Shown one piece after another: positions 49,802 to 59,890 of a DNA stretch of 64,000 nt; position 1 is the stretch's first letter, and every line of letters starts with the position of its first letter. The stretch spans positions 434,001 to 498,000 of the forward strand of contig WGMG01000001.1 in NCBI GenBank assembly GCA_016125185.1. Reading direction: 5' to 3'. The DNA comes from Armatimonadota bacterium. GTDB lineage: Bacteria > Armatimonadota > Fimbriimonadia > Fimbriimonadales > Fimbriimonadaceae. The position numbers were made by a program, and so were the translations under genes. Under the pieces are notes generated by a model. That model saw only the letters and a list, made by a program, of their open reading frames with translations, ran no database searches and was not told where the DNA came from.

Positions 49802-51205
49802 CTACTTGGTGGGAATGACGACTCGGAACGTGGTCCATTCTTCGTCCGAAGCCGCCGTGATGGTGCCGTGATGTTGCTCAACGATTGCTTTGGCGATCGC
49901 CAAGCCAAGACCCGACCCGCCGGTATGGCGGGCTCGCGCCGAATCGAGGCGCCGAAACCGCTCAAAGATGGCCTCGGCTTCGGTCGGTGAGAGCGGAGGC
50001 CCATCATTCGCAATTTCCAGGATGGCCGAATCGGATTCTTGCCATACCTTCACGGTGATCCGGGAGTTTGCGTGGCTGAGCGAGTTTTGCAAGAGGTTGT
50101 CGACGACCTGGCGAATGCGCAGAGGGTCCAGATTGATCACAAGCTGCTCGGCGAGAGAGGTTTGTACCTGAAGGGCTCCAATTTGCGAGGCGGGAATGGC
50201 ATGGATGGCGTCGCAAACGATAGCTCCAATATCAACGGGCTTTTTGTCCATGGTCAGCACGCTCAAGTCGGAACGAGCCAGTAGCAACAAGTCATCGACG
50301 AGAGATCCCATTCGTTTGACTTCGCCTCGCGAAACCTCCAGGGCATTTACATAGTCTTTAGCCTCGCGCTCGTATCGAAGGGTGACATCGATCGTTCCCA
50401 GGGTATTCGAGATCGGAGTTCGCAACTCGTGAGAGGCGTCGGCCAGGAATTGCCGCTGTCCATCGATGATCGTCTGACGCTCGGCCAGTAGCTCTGATGT
50501 TTTTTTCAGCAGCGAGTTGAAGGACTTAGCGACTCCTTTGACTTCGCGATAGGGAGCCCTAAGCTCTTCTTCGTGGTCGTATTTCGTCGGATCGGCTAAC
50601 TCCGCTTGTTCGGCGAGCCGAACGAGGGGCTGCGCGATCGAACGTCCGACCGCCGATGCTACACCGATCGCGACCATGGTTCCCAGAATAGTCATCGAAA
50701 AGATGATCAAACCGATTCGAGAGAGCCCTTCGGCCAAGATGTTGGACGGTACGCCGACCACGCCGACAGCCGCGACCCCTCCTGGACCGTGAAAAGGATA
50801 GAACACAGCCCGTATCGGACGCCCATCTAACTGAATGTCCCTCATGAGCGGTGCGCCCTTCCAGGCATCGTCTTCATAAACTTTTGCGAGCGAAGGAATC
50901 TGGTCGATACGAACATTGGAGGTCTTAGCGACAATCCGATCTTGTTGGTCAACGATCCAGACAAACTTTTCGTATCCAGGTACGCCCTTGATCGAAAGAG
51001 CTTGCGGCACCGGCTCGTGGACGTGAATACGGTCGGTATCCGTGGCAGATCCAATTTCGGTGCGTGCAAGCTGAAGGAGCGAATTGTCTAGTCTGGCCGA
51101 CTCCGTGGCTTTGAAAACGGCGAAAACGGCGATCCCGGAGACCACCATAATTCCGGCGGTTACAGCACCAAACGTGATCGTGATTCGACGGTGCAGGTTA
51201 GCCAA
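49802..51205 (-). CDS. Sensor histidine kinase
   Basis: The 467-residue membrane kinase has two N-terminal helices (about 10-30 and 165-190) flanking a periplasmic sensor of about 130 residues, a HAMP-like linker (RSIAQPLVRLAEQAELAD), a HisKA domain with the phospho-His in LADASHELRTPISNTLG, and a HATPase domain with N, G1 and G2 boxes (VVDNLLQNSLSHA, EIANDGPPLS, TGGSGLGLAIAKAIVEQHHG). The start is TTG, just after the response regulator gene. It is paired with the regulator at 51212-51877. Confidence 0.95.
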   Translation of the reverse strand: MANLHRRITITFGAVTAGIMVVSGIAVFAVFKATESARLDNSLLQLARTEIGSATDTDRIHVHEPVPQALSIKGVPGYEKFVWIVDQQDRIVAKTSNVRIDQIPSLAKVYEDDAWKGAPLMRDIQLDGRPIRAVFYPFHGPGGVAAVGVVGVPSNILAEGLSRIGLIIFSMTILGTMVAIGVASAVGRSIAQPLVRLAEQAELADPTKYDHEEELRAPYREVKGVAKSFNSLLKKTSELLAERQTIIDGQRQFLADASHELRTPISNTLGTIDVTLRYEREAKDYVNALEVSRGEVKRMGSLVDDLLLLARSDLSVLTMDKKPVDIGAIVCDAIHAIPASQIGALQVQTSLAEQLVINLDPLRIRQVVDNLLQNSLSHANSRITVKVWQESDSAILEIANDGPPLSPTEAEAIFERFRRLDSARARHTGGSGLGLAIAKAIVEQHHGTITAASDEEWTTFRVVIPTK

Positions 51206-51211
51206 TATTCA

Positions 51212-51877
51212 TCACGCTCCAAAGATGTAGCCCGATCCGCGGATGGTTCGCAGATAGTCTGGATTGCGGCCCAGCTTGTCACGGAGGTAGCGAACGTAAA
51301 CTTCGATCACGTTGGAATCAGGCTCTTGTCCCGACTCCCAGACGTGATCCCAAAGCCGAGAGCGTGTGATGAGTTCGCCTGAATGGAGGGCAAAGTATTC
51401 GAGGAGTTGATACTCTCGCGCAGTCAACACGACTTCTTGCCCTTCCCGATAGACTCGATGCGAGCGCAGGTCGATTTCTAGATCGCCGAAACGAAGGAGA
51501 GAATTCCCGGTCTGAGTGAGGCTCCGGCGCAGAATGGCTCGAATACGGGCGAGGAGTTCCTCAAAATCGTAGGGTTTGGTCAGGTAGTCGTCCCCGCCGA
51601 GGTTGAGCCCGTTGATCCGGTCGGCCGTATCGTCCCGCGCGGTCAGAAAGATGATGGGTGTAGCGTTCCCGCTTGTTCTCCACTGGCGACATAACTCGAA
51701 CCCGTCGATGCCAGGCACCATCACGTCCAGGAGGACGAGATCATAGTCGTAGGCGTGGATGAGGCCGTCAGCCTCGTGACCGCTACGGGCGACATCGACC
51801 GCATAGCCTTCTTCGCGCAGACCACGTTGAAGAAACGCGATGGCTGGCGCCTCATCTTCGACGACGAGAATCTTCAT
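51212..51877 (-). CDS. OmpR/PhoB-family response regulator
   Basis: The 221-residue regulator has a receiver domain (MKILVVEDEAPAIAFL; phospho-acceptor D51 in DLVLLDVMVPGIDG; switch Thr in IFLTARDD; Lys in YLTKPYDF) and a winged-helix C-terminus (LTAREYQLLEYFALHSGELI, VEVYVRYLRDKLG-type recognition). It is partnered with the downstream kinase. Candidate DNA boxes, TCTCAT repeated at 11-base spacing, occur on each strand just upstream (51901-51979), one pair pointing at this gene and one at the PEP-CTERM gene. The ATG at 51877 begins the standard receiver; a GTG at 51898 is possible. Confidence 0.95.
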   Translation of the reverse strand: MKILVVEDEAPAIAFLQRGLREEGYAVDVARSGHEADGLIHAYDYDLVLLDVMVPGIDGFELCRQWRTSGNATPIIFLTARDDTADRINGLNLGGDDYLTKPYDFEELLARIRAILRRSLTQTGNSLLRFGDLEIDLRSHRVYREGQEVVLTAREYQLLEYFALHSGELITRSRLWDHVWESGQEPDSNVIEVYVRYLRDKLGRNPDYLRTIRGSGYIFGA

Positions 51878-51900
51878 CTTCCATAGTTTATGAGGCACCG

Positions 51901-51979
51901 ATGAGAGCCAAATGAGAAGTCGCTGAACCAGTGTAGAGAGATTCTATGACACTAAAGTGGCGTCTCATTTTCCTCTCAT
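51901..51979. promoter_or_regulatory. Paired 11-bp-spaced TCTCAT direct repeats
   Basis: On the plus strand TCTCAT occurs at 51963-51968 and 51974-51979; on the minus strand the same word occurs at 51912-51917 and 51901-51906. Each pair has 11 bases from start to start, one helical turn, as in sites of OmpR/PhoB-type regulators. One pair points to the response regulator gene and the other to the PEP-CTERM gene. The plus-strand copies are followed by TTTGATAACG, a possible -10. Confidence 0.7.
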
Positions 51980-52033
51980 CTTGGCTTTGATAACGTGAGG
52001 TCGTTCGAACCAACGAACGCAATTGAGGACAAA

Positions 52034-52942
52034 ATGAAACTGCTTTATCGAGCGCTGGCCACCGTCCCGCTTCTCTCGTTTTCGGCATATGCGCTCGCCA
52101 TCGACATCACGACCACTAACTCACCGAGCGACCTTGCCGACAAGTTATTTTCCAACGTCGCAGGCGGGGTGACGATTATGGGGTCGGCCTATACGGGTTC
52201 CGATGTGGCAGCGGGAACCTACCGAAATCTGTCGTTTGCACCCCTCTCCTATATATCGTCGGGAATCCTCTTAACCACGGGCGATGCTCAGATTGCCAAA
52301 GGTCCGAATGATCAAGACTTTGCCGGAATCGACAACGGTGGTGGCAGCGAAACGTTCGTCAACTACGACGGAAACGGGACCAACGCCGTCCTGAACGATG
52401 TCGCCAAATTGAGCATCACATTCTCAAGCGATTCGCGTCAGAGTCTTTCCTTCGATTTCTCGTTTGGATCGGAAGAGTACTTCGAGTGGGTGAATTCGGA
52501 TTACAACGACACCTTCCTTACGTTCATCGACTCGAATCCAATCACCCTATCTCGAGATCTTAACAACAATCCGATCACCGTCAACAACCAATTCTTTCGT
52601 GTTGACAATCGCCCGCAAGGGTGGGGTGAATTCGACGTGTTGGGCAACTACAGTCATTGCAACGGCACGGCATCAGGCATTAGCGAGCTTCAATACGACG
52701 GCTTTACTCCTGTTCTGAAGACCACATTCACTGTCGATCCGGGAGTTCACACGCTAACATTCGTGATTGGCGACGCTGGCGACAACATCTACGACAGCGG
52801 AGTGTTCATTTCCCGAGCCCTCTCGTCGAGTGGTGATGACGACGGAACGGGCGAAGATCCGGCGCCAGAGCCTTCATCGTTCCTGGGCCTCGGTGTCGCG
52901 CTTTGGGGATTTCAGCGTCTTCGCCGACGCCCTACCACGTAG
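52034..52942 (+). CDS. Choice-of-anchor L domain PEP-CTERM protein
   Basis: The 302-residue protein has a signal peptide (ATVPLLSFSAYALA), the choice-of-anchor L domain (GSAYTGSDVAAGTYRNLSFA, GILLTTGDAQIAKGPN, SLSFDFSFGSEEYFEWVNSD), a Gly/Asp-rich linker and a PEP-CTERM end (PEPSSFLGLGVALWGFQ, RLRRRP). It is probably delivered to the cell surface by an exosortase. GAGG precedes the ATG at 52034. Candidate OmpR-type boxes in its promoter suggest control by the divergent two-component system. Confidence 0.9.
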   Translation: MKLLYRALATVPLLSFSAYALAIDITTTNSPSDLADKLFSNVAGGVTIMGSAYTGSDVAAGTYRNLSFAPLSYISSGILLTTGDAQIAKGPNDQDFAGIDNGGGSETFVNYDGNGTNAVLNDVAKLSITFSSDSRQSLSFDFSFGSEEYFEWVNSDYNDTFLTFIDSNPITLSRDLNNNPITVNNQFFRVDNRPQGWGEFDVLGNYSHCNGTASGISELQYDGFTPVLKTTFTVDPGVHTLTFVIGDAGDNIYDSGVFISRALSSSGDDDGTGEDPAPEPSSFLGLGVALWGFQRLRRRPTT

Positions 52943-53011
52943 TTTCAAAACGCAAAAATAGTATCCCAAACCCTATTTTGGCCCCGGTTCGCCGGGGCAA
53001 TTTTTGGGGTT

Positions 53012-54853
53012 TCAAGCCAACTGATAGTCGATCGATTGGAGCTTTCGGTACTCGTTCCAGTTGAGGATCACCCGTCCGCCCTGTCGCGGGTCGATCGACT
53101 GGAGGCCGACCCCCTGCTGGATCCATCCCATATGGACAAATTGCTCGGGGTAGGTCGAAGCCATGCCGAGGAAACGGCCCTCCGGCTTCACTTCGCCGAC
53201 CACCCAGCCTTCGCCGAGCATGGCTTCCAGCACTTCGATCCCTCGCCGGACCGTCCCTTCAGGGTCGAGCCGCAGACCTCGCTTGACCGCCTCAAAGGCG
53301 TAGCGCTCAAGCAGAAGCTCAAGATCGGACTCGACCTGGAGAGCCGCATACATGGCACCGTAGGAGAGCATATCGGGCAAGACCAGCGAGCCGCGCTTGA
53401 GACACGGAATCTTATAAACACGTCCCTCTTGGTAGGTCGCGAGAATAATCTTCTCGGCTCCCTCGGTGTTCAGTCGGAACGAGTTATACTTCTCGACTTC
53501 CCACTTGGGGTAGCTTCCCGTCATCGAGCGAATGTTGTACTTGACGGCCGAGATGGTGAAGGTCCCGGTCCCCGGCACGCCGAGGCTATCGCCCGCAAAA
53601 CCGCCTGAGCCCATCCACACGAAGGCGTCTTCCGGCCGAAGCTGAATTCCGGCCGAGTCGGCAATTACGGCGCAGTACTCCTTCAACTCAGTGAAGTGGC
53701 CGTTCATCGAGTACCAATAATCGGCAAAGCGGATATGATCGCGGATTCGTCGCGACTGGACGTCGCTGTAGGATTGCTTGAGCCAATTCGCGTCAAGTTC
53801 GCCGCGCTCGATCTCCAAAATAGTGTAGGCGAGGTTTCGGGCTCCGGTCTGCGCGAGGGTCAATCCCGCCGAGAGGATCGGGTCGGCAAAGCCAGCCGCA
53901 TCGCCGGCTAGGAACCAGTTTTCGCCGTACAAACGCTCAGAAACAAAGCTCCAGTCCTTGGTGGTTTCAAACTTGCCCTCGCGAGACGCGTTGGCCACCA
54001 GTTTCGATACCGTTGGTTCGGAGGTCAGGGCCTCCATGTACAGCTCTTCCGGGGTCTTGCCGCTCTTCTTCTGATATTCGGCTGGCATGACCAAGCCGAT
54101 CGAAGTCCGCGTCGGACCGAGAGGAATGAACCAAATCCAACCCCAATCTAGGCTGAGGACCAAAATCTGCGTACCGCCGATTCCAATGCGTGTGGCCCAT
54201 TCAGTGTTCTGCCAGTAGTCCCACGCGGCGATATTGCGGAGCTCGGTCGGTGCGTCGATTTCGACTCCCATTTTTCGGCGCAGAAGTCCCGAATTCCCCG
54301 AGGCATCCACATACCACTTGGCTTGCACGAGGCTCTCGCCGTTTAGTGGTGTCCGCCGGTCATCCGACCCTTCCACCAATTCGAGCCCGTTGATCCGATC
54401 GCCTTCGTGGAGAATATTGACGACGCGGACTCCTTCGTAAACCTGACATCCGGCCTCCCGGGCGTGATCGAGCAGGATTTTGTCGTACTTGGACCGATCA
54501 ACCTGGAAAGCGGTTTGGGCGCGTTGGCCGGTGTATTGAGCCGGGCGGGGAATGTCTTGGAAGCTATCGACCTTCAAGAAGTCGAGCGCCCAAAGGTCCT
54601 TGGAACTTCCCCAGCGGTACAACCCACCGATCTTCACCGGAAAATCCGCGGCTTCGACCTTGTCCCAAACACCCATTTCGTCCAGAACAGGCATTAGGTG
54701 AGGGAGTTGGCTTTCGCCGATGTGGTCGCGCGGAAACACCTCACGCTCAAACAGCGCTATCGAGAGATTAGGATCATACTTCCGAAGAAGTGTGCCGAGG
54801 GTACTTGCCGCTGGACCCCCACCAATAATCGCCACGTCGCACGAGATGGCCAT
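53012..54853 (-). CDS. Flavin-dependent halogenase-like FAD oxidoreductase
   Basis: The 613-residue protein has an N-terminal FAD fold (GGGPAAS, residues 11-17), catalytic-type Lys in DFPVKIGGLYRWG (K74), the halogenase signature W-x-W-x-I-P as WIWFIP (239-244), and F-x-x-P-x-x-S-x-G as FADPILSAG (322-330) after GDAAG. These are the motifs that separate FAD halogenases from ordinary monooxygenases. A C-terminal region of about 240 residues is longer than in tryptophan halogenases and may bind a carrier protein or another substrate. No biosynthetic cluster surrounds it, and a geranylgeranyl-reductase-like role cannot be excluded. Confidence 0.8.
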   Translation of the reverse strand: MAISCDVAIIGGGPAASTLGTLLRKYDPNLSIALFEREVFPRDHIGESQLPHLMPVLDEMGVWDKVEAADFPVKIGGLYRWGSSKDLWALDFLKVDSFQDIPRPAQYTGQRAQTAFQVDRSKYDKILLDHAREAGCQVYEGVRVVNILHEGDRINGLELVEGSDDRRTPLNGESLVQAKWYVDASGNSGLLRRKMGVEIDAPTELRNIAAWDYWQNTEWATRIGIGGTQILVLSLDWGWIWFIPLGPTRTSIGLVMPAEYQKKSGKTPEELYMEALTSEPTVSKLVANASREGKFETTKDWSFVSERLYGENWFLAGDAAGFADPILSAGLTLAQTGARNLAYTILEIERGELDANWLKQSYSDVQSRRIRDHIRFADYWYSMNGHFTELKEYCAVIADSAGIQLRPEDAFVWMGSGGFAGDSLGVPGTGTFTISAVKYNIRSMTGSYPKWEVEKYNSFRLNTEGAEKIILATYQEGRVYKIPCLKRGSLVLPDMLSYGAMYAALQVESDLELLLERYAFEAVKRGLRLDPEGTVRRGIEVLEAMLGEGWVVGEVKPEGRFLGMASTYPEQFVHMGWIQQGVGLQSIDPRQGGRVILNWNEYRKLQSIDYQLA

Positions 54854-54947
54854 TGCGCATCATTGTAACAAATATCTCCCTATTAGAAAAGGGTCGGATT
54901 CTTATACAATTCTTCTCTCGCCAAACGGGACCGTCTACCTTCGATCA

Positions 54948-56840
54948 TTAGGCGATCTGACGAGCCTTAGGTTGAGAGAGGAAAGTCGTCATCGCTTCCG
55001 ACGTCATCGGTCGGCCGAAGTAGTAACCCTGTGCAAATTCGCACCCTGCCTTCCGCAAGGATTCGAACTGGCTGGCCGACTCGACCCCTTCGGCGATGGT
55101 TCTCAGGTTCAACTTGTGGGCCAACCCAACAATCATCTCCAAAACCGGGCTGTCCCCTTCGGGTGCGACACCCTGGATGAATGACTTGTCGATCTTGAGA
55201 ATATCGACCGGCAGGTCCTGCAGGTAGCCGAGGGAAGAGTAGCCGGTTCCAAAATCGTCGATTGCAAGCTGAACGCCGAGTCCACGAAGACCTTCGAGGC
55301 GGCTAGCCAAAATCTTTCCGCCGGTCAGCATCATGGTTTCCGTGATCTCCAGCACAAGAGAGTCTGCCGGGAAACCGGTCTTGATCAACACCGTCGCCAC
55401 CTCCTCAATGAAGGTATTGCTCCGAAGCTGAAGCGCCGATAGGTTTACGCACGTCTTGAGGTCTTGGGCACCCGGAATGTTGTCCTGCCACCAGCGACCC
55501 TGACGACACGCCTGATGAAGCACCCAGAGACCGATAGGGAAGATCAACCCTGACTCTTCGGCCAAAGGAATGAATTCCAGCGGCGGAATAAGGCCGAGTT
55601 GCGGGTGATTCCATCGCAAAAGTGCCTCGATGCCATGCACCGACCCATCCTGTGCCGAGATAGTTGGGTGGTAATGCAGAATAAGCTGACCCGCCCCGAG
55701 AGCACGCGCCAAATCCGCTTCCAATTCCATCCGAGCGTGCGTGTCGGAACCCATATCCGAGTCATAGAGTTCGACGCATCCTTTGCCCTGGCTCTTGGCC
55801 GCATACATGGCTGCGTCGGCATTTCGCACGAGGTCGTCAAATGAGGTGATGGTTGCGTCTGAGATCGCGACGCCGATGCTTGCCCCGACGAACGCGCCGT
55901 TCTTACCAATTGGCACCTTGGCCAACAGTCGATCCAGCATGGTTTCGCCCAGAACCATGACTTCCTCGGTACTCGGGCAGTTCTCGATCAAAATGGCAAA
56001 TTCGTCACCACCGAGGCGCGCCACCGTATCAACTTTCCGTACCGAGGCGGTCAGCCTCTCGGCCACCGTCTTTAGCAACGTGTCGCCCGCCTCGTGGCCT
56101 AGGCTATCGTTGATATTCTTAAAGTTGTCGAGGTCGATGAAAAGAATCGCGATCGGCTTCTTTTCGCGATCAGATCGAGCAAGGGCGTGGCAAACGCGAT
56201 CGTGGAACAGCGCGCGGTTGGCAAGGCCGGTGAGAGGGTCGTGGAAGGCTTGGTGCCGAAGCTGCTCTTCCAGCTTCCGCCGCTCAGAAATATCACGAAA
56301 AACCACCACTGCGCCGTGAGGAATGCCGTCCCAAATGACCGGATTGACTACGTAGGAAACAGGAAGCATCCGCCCGTCCCGGCAATGGAAGCATCCATCC
56401 TCCTCGCGAACCGTCTGCCCGGTGCGAATGATCTCTTGGAACGACACAATGTCACGACCGGTCTGAAGCTTCTTCAGCACTTCGCCATCGGCGAGTTCCT
56501 CGCTGGTCCAGCCCAGCAGCCGTTCTGCCGCCGGGTTCATGAGCAAAAGTCGCCCCTGATCGTCGAGCACGCACAGACCGTCGCCCAACGACTGAAGAAT
56601 GACGTGAAGCTGGTCCCGCTCGCGAGTTCGCGTGTTGTGCAGGTCTTGCATCTCCGTCGAAGAAACGGTGAGCGATCGTTCCAGCAAATAGCGGTCCTGG
56701 TCGGCCTGAAAATAGGCGCCGTTAACCGCTTTCAGAAACGACTTCCAGCGGTCCTCCAGGTTCTCAGCCTGGTTTTCCAGCCCGAATCGTCGAATCTGAC
56801 GGGTCAGAATTGGATGGATGTCGGCGTCAATAAAGTTCAA
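54948..56840 (-). CDS. PAS-GGDEF-EAL cyclic-di-GMP signalling protein
   Basis: The 630-residue protein has an N-terminal helical part, a PAS domain (about 75-190, [20 protein letters not shown]), a GGDEF domain with intact active site (LGGDEFAIL, about 285) and an EAL domain ([12 protein letters not shown], and [13 protein letters not shown] with TIAEGVES). The usual YQP of the EAL domain is YHP. Both cyclase and phosphodiesterase signatures look complete. The TTG at 56840 overlaps the FIST stop by four bases (TTGA) with GGGAGG 8 bases upstream, so translation is coupled. It should turn FIST input into c-di-GMP output. Confidence 0.92.
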   Translation of the reverse strand: MNFIDADIHPILTRQIRRFGLENQAENLEDRWKSFLKAVNGAYFQADQDRYLLERSLTVSSTEMQDLHNTRTRERDQLHVILQSLGDGLCVLDDQGRLLLMNPAAERLLGWTSEELADGEVLKKLQTGRDIVSFQEIIRTGQTVREEDGCFHCRDGRMLPVSYVVNPVIWDGIPHGAVVVFRDISERRKLEEQLRHQAFHDPLTGLANRALFHDRVCHALARSDREKKPIAILFIDLDNFKNINDSLGHEAGDTLLKTVAERLTASVRKVDTVARLGGDEFAILIENCPSTEEVMVLGETMLDRLLAKVPIGKNGAFVGASIGVAISDATITSFDDLVRNADAAMYAAKSQGKGCVELYDSDMGSDTHARMELEADLARALGAGQLILHYHPTISAQDGSVHGIEALLRWNHPQLGLIPPLEFIPLAEESGLIFPIGLWVLHQACRQGRWWQDNIPGAQDLKTCVNLSALQLRSNTFIEEVATVLIKTGFPADSLVLEITETMMLTGGKILASRLEGLRGLGVQLAIDDFGTGYSSLGYLQDLPVDILKIDKSFIQGVAPEGDSPVLEMIVGLAHKLNLRTIAEGVESASQFESLRKAGCEFAQGYYFGRPMTSEAMTTFLSQPKARQIA

Positions 56841-57982
56841 GCCGCGTCCTCCCAAACGTGGGTGACGGTAAAGGTCTGGTTGTGTAGCACGTTGGCCGAA
56901 CCGCCCGGGCTTGCGCCAATTTCGCCGTACGAGTAGAAGCCGACCTGTGCCGATCCTTCGGGTAGCTCAAGAAAGGATGCCTCCACCTCTTCCTCGGTTC
57001 GTTCGGCAAGTACGAGTCGGCGTCCGACGCAACTGACTGCAATGGAAAGCACCGGCCCTTCCGGTTGGTCGGGCAAAGCTGCTTGGCTGGCCAGTCCAGC
57101 GCCATCGATGAGTCGCTCAGGGTTGGCCCGCATCAACTGAGCAAACGCGCCCTCTGGCACATCGCCCGCAAAGGTCAGCGACATTTCGTCTTCGTCGATG
57201 GCGAGGATCGTACGCACCAGGCCGTCTTCGTATCCGTTGCCCGAACGAATCGAGAGCGGAAACAGCAGGCCTGCGGCTGGGAGATTCTTGGCAAACTCGC
57301 CGAGGTACTCCCTGTACAACGTCAACGCCGGCTTGCCATCTAGTTCGAAGAGGACGTTGTCCTTGGATCGGGTGATCTGCCGCTCGATCCCAAAAATGTC
57401 CCATCCGCCCCGCGACGACCGTCCGATATGCACCGCATCGCCGTAAAGTCCGACCGCGACCACGCCGTTCTCGACCGGCTTTCCGTCGATCATCGACCAG
57501 GTCTTCTGGAACCGGTCGCCATCTCCGGCTAATCCGCCGGTGACGGATGTTCCTACCGGTAACCCACTCGTCAGTCCCTGAACCAAAGCGCTGCCGTTAA
57601 CGTGGAGCCCATCGGAGAACACGAGAACCCCCCTAATGTCAGGAGCGTTGAGGGTAGCCGACAACCGTTCGCCACACAGAAGCGAATCCTTGGCGTCGGA
57701 AATCGAGGCGAAGGCCGTGCGAACCTGAGTTTGATCGAAGCGAATAGCGGCAACCGAAAGACTTTGATCCGTCAGGCGTTCATTGTGGATTTCGCCCGAC
57801 GTCGAACAGCCGACGATCTGAGAAGTAGGGTAGGCGTGACGTAGCTCGGCAAAGATGTTTTCCGAGTTGGCCAATTCAGGCGAAAAGAAGACGAAAACGA
57901 CCGTCTGATCTGAGTCGATCGCCGGAAATTCGGCGACTGACCAGCCGTCGTTACTCGAATACCAAAACCTCTCTAGCCTCAT
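56837..57982 (-). CDS. FIST-domain sensory protein
   Basis: The 381-residue soluble protein has FIST_N (about 20-210, [49 protein letters not shown]) and FIST_C (about 220-360, [20 protein letters not shown], then [13 protein letters not shown] and [10 protein letters not shown]). FIST proteins bind small molecules such as amino acids and are usually linked to signalling domains. Here the output domain is separate: the PAS-GGDEF-EAL gene overlaps its stop codon. I start at ATG 57982; a TTG at 57988 is possible. Confidence 0.93.
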   Translation of the reverse strand: MRLERFWYSSNDGWSVAEFPAIDSDQTVVFVFFSPELANSENIFAELRHAYPTSQIVGCSTSGEIHNERLTDQSLSVAAIRFDQTQVRTAFASISDAKDSLLCGERLSATLNAPDIRGVLVFSDGLHVNGSALVQGLTSGLPVGTSVTGGLAGDGDRFQKTWSMIDGKPVENGVVAVGLYGDAVHIGRSSRGGWDIFGIERQITRSKDNVLFELDGKPALTLYREYLGEFAKNLPAAGLLFPLSIRSGNGYEDGLVRTILAIDEDEMSLTFAGDVPEGAFAQLMRANPERLIDGAGLASQAALPDQPEGPVLSIAVSCVGRRLVLAERTEEEVEASFLELPEGSAQVGFYSYGEIGASPGGSANVLHNQTFTVTHVWEDAA

Positions 57983-58142
57983 TGCCAATCACTCATCGAT
58001 TTGTCGAAGTATTTTCCCTTTTCCATATCCCGAGGGAAACTCGCAGTCGAATCTACTAGCTGTCCCCCAAAGAAGCCTCTGCCCGGCAAAATCAGGCTCG
58101 AAAAACGCGTTCACGACTTTTTCATTTCGAAAACCTACTCTG

Positions 58143-58514
58143 ATGGCTATGCAAAGCATCTTGCATCGTCGTCGGTCAGCTCTCGCCCTGTTCCTCGTCC
58201 TCGTGGGATGCGGCGGCGGAGCGGCAGCCCTCGGCCCCACCATCACAACCCAGCCCTCTTCGACGACCGTGGTCGAAGGCAGTACGGCGACCTTCACCGT
58301 CGTTGCATCGGGCTCTAGCCTCACTTACCAGTGGTACAAGGGCAGCGCGCTCGTCTCGGGCGCCACCGCGTCCTCGTACTCGATCTCGAACGCGTCGTCT
58401 TCCGACGAAGGGAGCTACTACGTCGTCGTCTCGAACGCGGCGGGATCAACCACCAGCCAGACCGTTACCCTCACGGTCACGACCTCCGGTGATGCCTCCA
58501 TCACCGTCAAATGA
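58143..58514 (+). CDS. Small lipoprotein with one Ig-like domain
   Basis: The 123-residue protein has a lipoprotein signal (SALALFLVLVGC) and a single immunoglobulin-like domain (PTITTQPSSTTVVEGSTATF, LTYQWYKGSALVSG, GSYYVVVSNAAGS). It ends SITVK, like the C-terminus of the next gene product. The stop overlaps the following ATG by four bases (ATGA). It is the first gene of a four-gene surface/metal operon ending with hupE. Confidence 0.82.
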   Translation: MAMQSILHRRRSALALFLVLVGCGGGAAALGPTITTQPSSTTVVEGSTATFTVVASGSSLTYQWYKGSALVSGATASSYSISNASSSDEGSYYVVVSNAAGSTTSQTVTLTVTTSGDASITVK

Positions 58515-59203
58515 ACCCCATGAAATCCCCCATCAAACTCTCCTATCTGCTTGCCGTTGCCTCCTTCGTGGCGGGTTGCGGTGGAACGTCGTCGCAGGCC
58601 TCGGCCATTGGTGCGGCGACGCTTTCGATTACCTGGCCCGACCAAAGCCGTTTGATTCCGGTCGCCGCCAATAGCATCACCGTAGCGTTTCTTAACGGAT
58701 CGACGACGGTCGCCAGCCAAACTGTGGCTCGGCCTTCGAGCGGAAACCAATCCACATTGAGTTTCACCGGCTTACCCGCGACTTCCTTGACGTTAACTGC
58801 CAAGGCCTATCCCACAACAGATGGCACGGGCACGGCTCAGGCCAGCGCGAGCCAGGCTATCACCATCGTATCCGGTTCGACGACGTCGGCCACCCTGACG
58901 ATGGCGTCGACGATCTCGACCCTATCGGTTTCACCGACATCACTCTCGCTTTCTGCTGGCAACACCGGAACTCTGACTCTCTCGGCCAAGGACTCTTCGG
59001 GCGCTACGGTCATCACTTCGGATTCGACCATGACGTGGACCTCGTCCGACACGTCGGTCGCTACCGTCTCTTCGTCCGGCGTCGTGACTGCGGTGGCCGG
59101 AGGCTCGGCGACCATCTCCGTGACGGATTCCGAGTCTGGCAAGTCGGCTTCGGCTTCGGTCGCGGTCACCTCGACTGGGGGCGCGACGGTCACCGTTAAG
59201 TAA
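58511..59203 (+). CDS. Lipoprotein with BIG2-like domains (left copy of a tandem duplication)
   Basis: The 230-residue protein has a lipoprotein signal (SYLLAVASFVAGC) and two Ser/Thr-rich beta domains, a first one at about 35-130 and a BIG2-like one at about 135-215 (LSLSAGNTGTLTLSAKDSSG, DTSVATVSSSGVVTAVAGGS). Residues 35-220 align without gaps with the N-terminal part of the next protein, so the coding DNA was tandemly duplicated. Probably an adhesin-like or spacer surface protein. It ends in TVTVK. ATG overlaps the upstream stop; the next gene starts 9 bases after its stop. Confidence 0.8.
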   Translation: MNPMKSPIKLSYLLAVASFVAGCGGTSSQASAIGAATLSITWPDQSRLIPVAANSITVAFLNGSTTVASQTVARPSSGNQSTLSFTGLPATSLTLTAKAYPTTDGTGTAQASASQAITIVSGSTTSATLTMASTISTLSVSPTSLSLSAGNTGTLTLSAKDSSGATVITSDSTMTWTSSDTSVATVSSSGVVTAVAGGSATISVTDSESGKSASASVAVTSTGGATVTVK

Positions 59204-59890
59204 GGAACCACCATGAAACACAATCCCCTCGTTCGAATCTTGTTTGGCGTATTCGTGGCCCTGCTCCTCACCCTACAGCTCTGCTCCTGCGGAGGGGGCT
59301 CGAAGGCATCGGGAGCAGCGAGCCTCTCGATCACTTGGCCCGACCAAAGCCGGTTGATTCCGGTTGCAGCCAATAGCATCACGGTGGCGTTCCTCAACGG
59401 CTCGACGACCGTCGCCAGCCAAACCGTGGCACGCCCGTCGAGCGGCAACCAAAGCACGGTCAGCTTTTCGAGCCTTCCGGCAACGTCCCTGACCCTAACG
59501 GCCAAAGCGTTTCCATCTACCGACGGTTCTGGAACGGCCCAGGCGAGTGCGAGCCAATCGGTGACGATCACGGCCGACTCGACGACCTCTGTCACCCTCA
59601 CGATGGCGTCCACGATTTCGACTTTGTCGCTCAGCCCAACCTCGCCAAGCGTGGCTGCCGGCAGTTCGGCGACTCTGACTCTGAGCGCGAAGGATTCTTC
59701 CGGCGCGACGGTCATCACGTCGGATTCGACGATGACTTGGACTTCATCCAATACGTCGGTGGCAACCGTAGCCGCTGGCGGCGTCGTGACCGGCGTCGCA
59801 GCAGGCACATCGACCATCACCGTAACCGACTCTGAATCGGGCAAGTCTGCGTCGGTGACCGCCACGGTCACGTCAAGTGGAACGACCATC
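58613..59890 (+). repeat. In-frame tandem gene duplication (period 702 bp)
   Basis: Codons 35 to about 220 of the BIG2 lipoprotein gene (58613-59190) match codons 35 to about 220 of the DUF3500 gene (59315-59890) at a constant offset of 702 bases with no length change. Words such as CCCGACCAAAGCC and CCGTCGCCAGCCAAAC are shared. The differences are mostly synonymous third-position changes, suggesting an old duplication under selection. Confidence 0.92.

Noticed and set aside
58613-59890. Duplicated stretch as an assembly error
   Set aside because: The two copies differ at many third codon positions, so they are genuine diverged copies.
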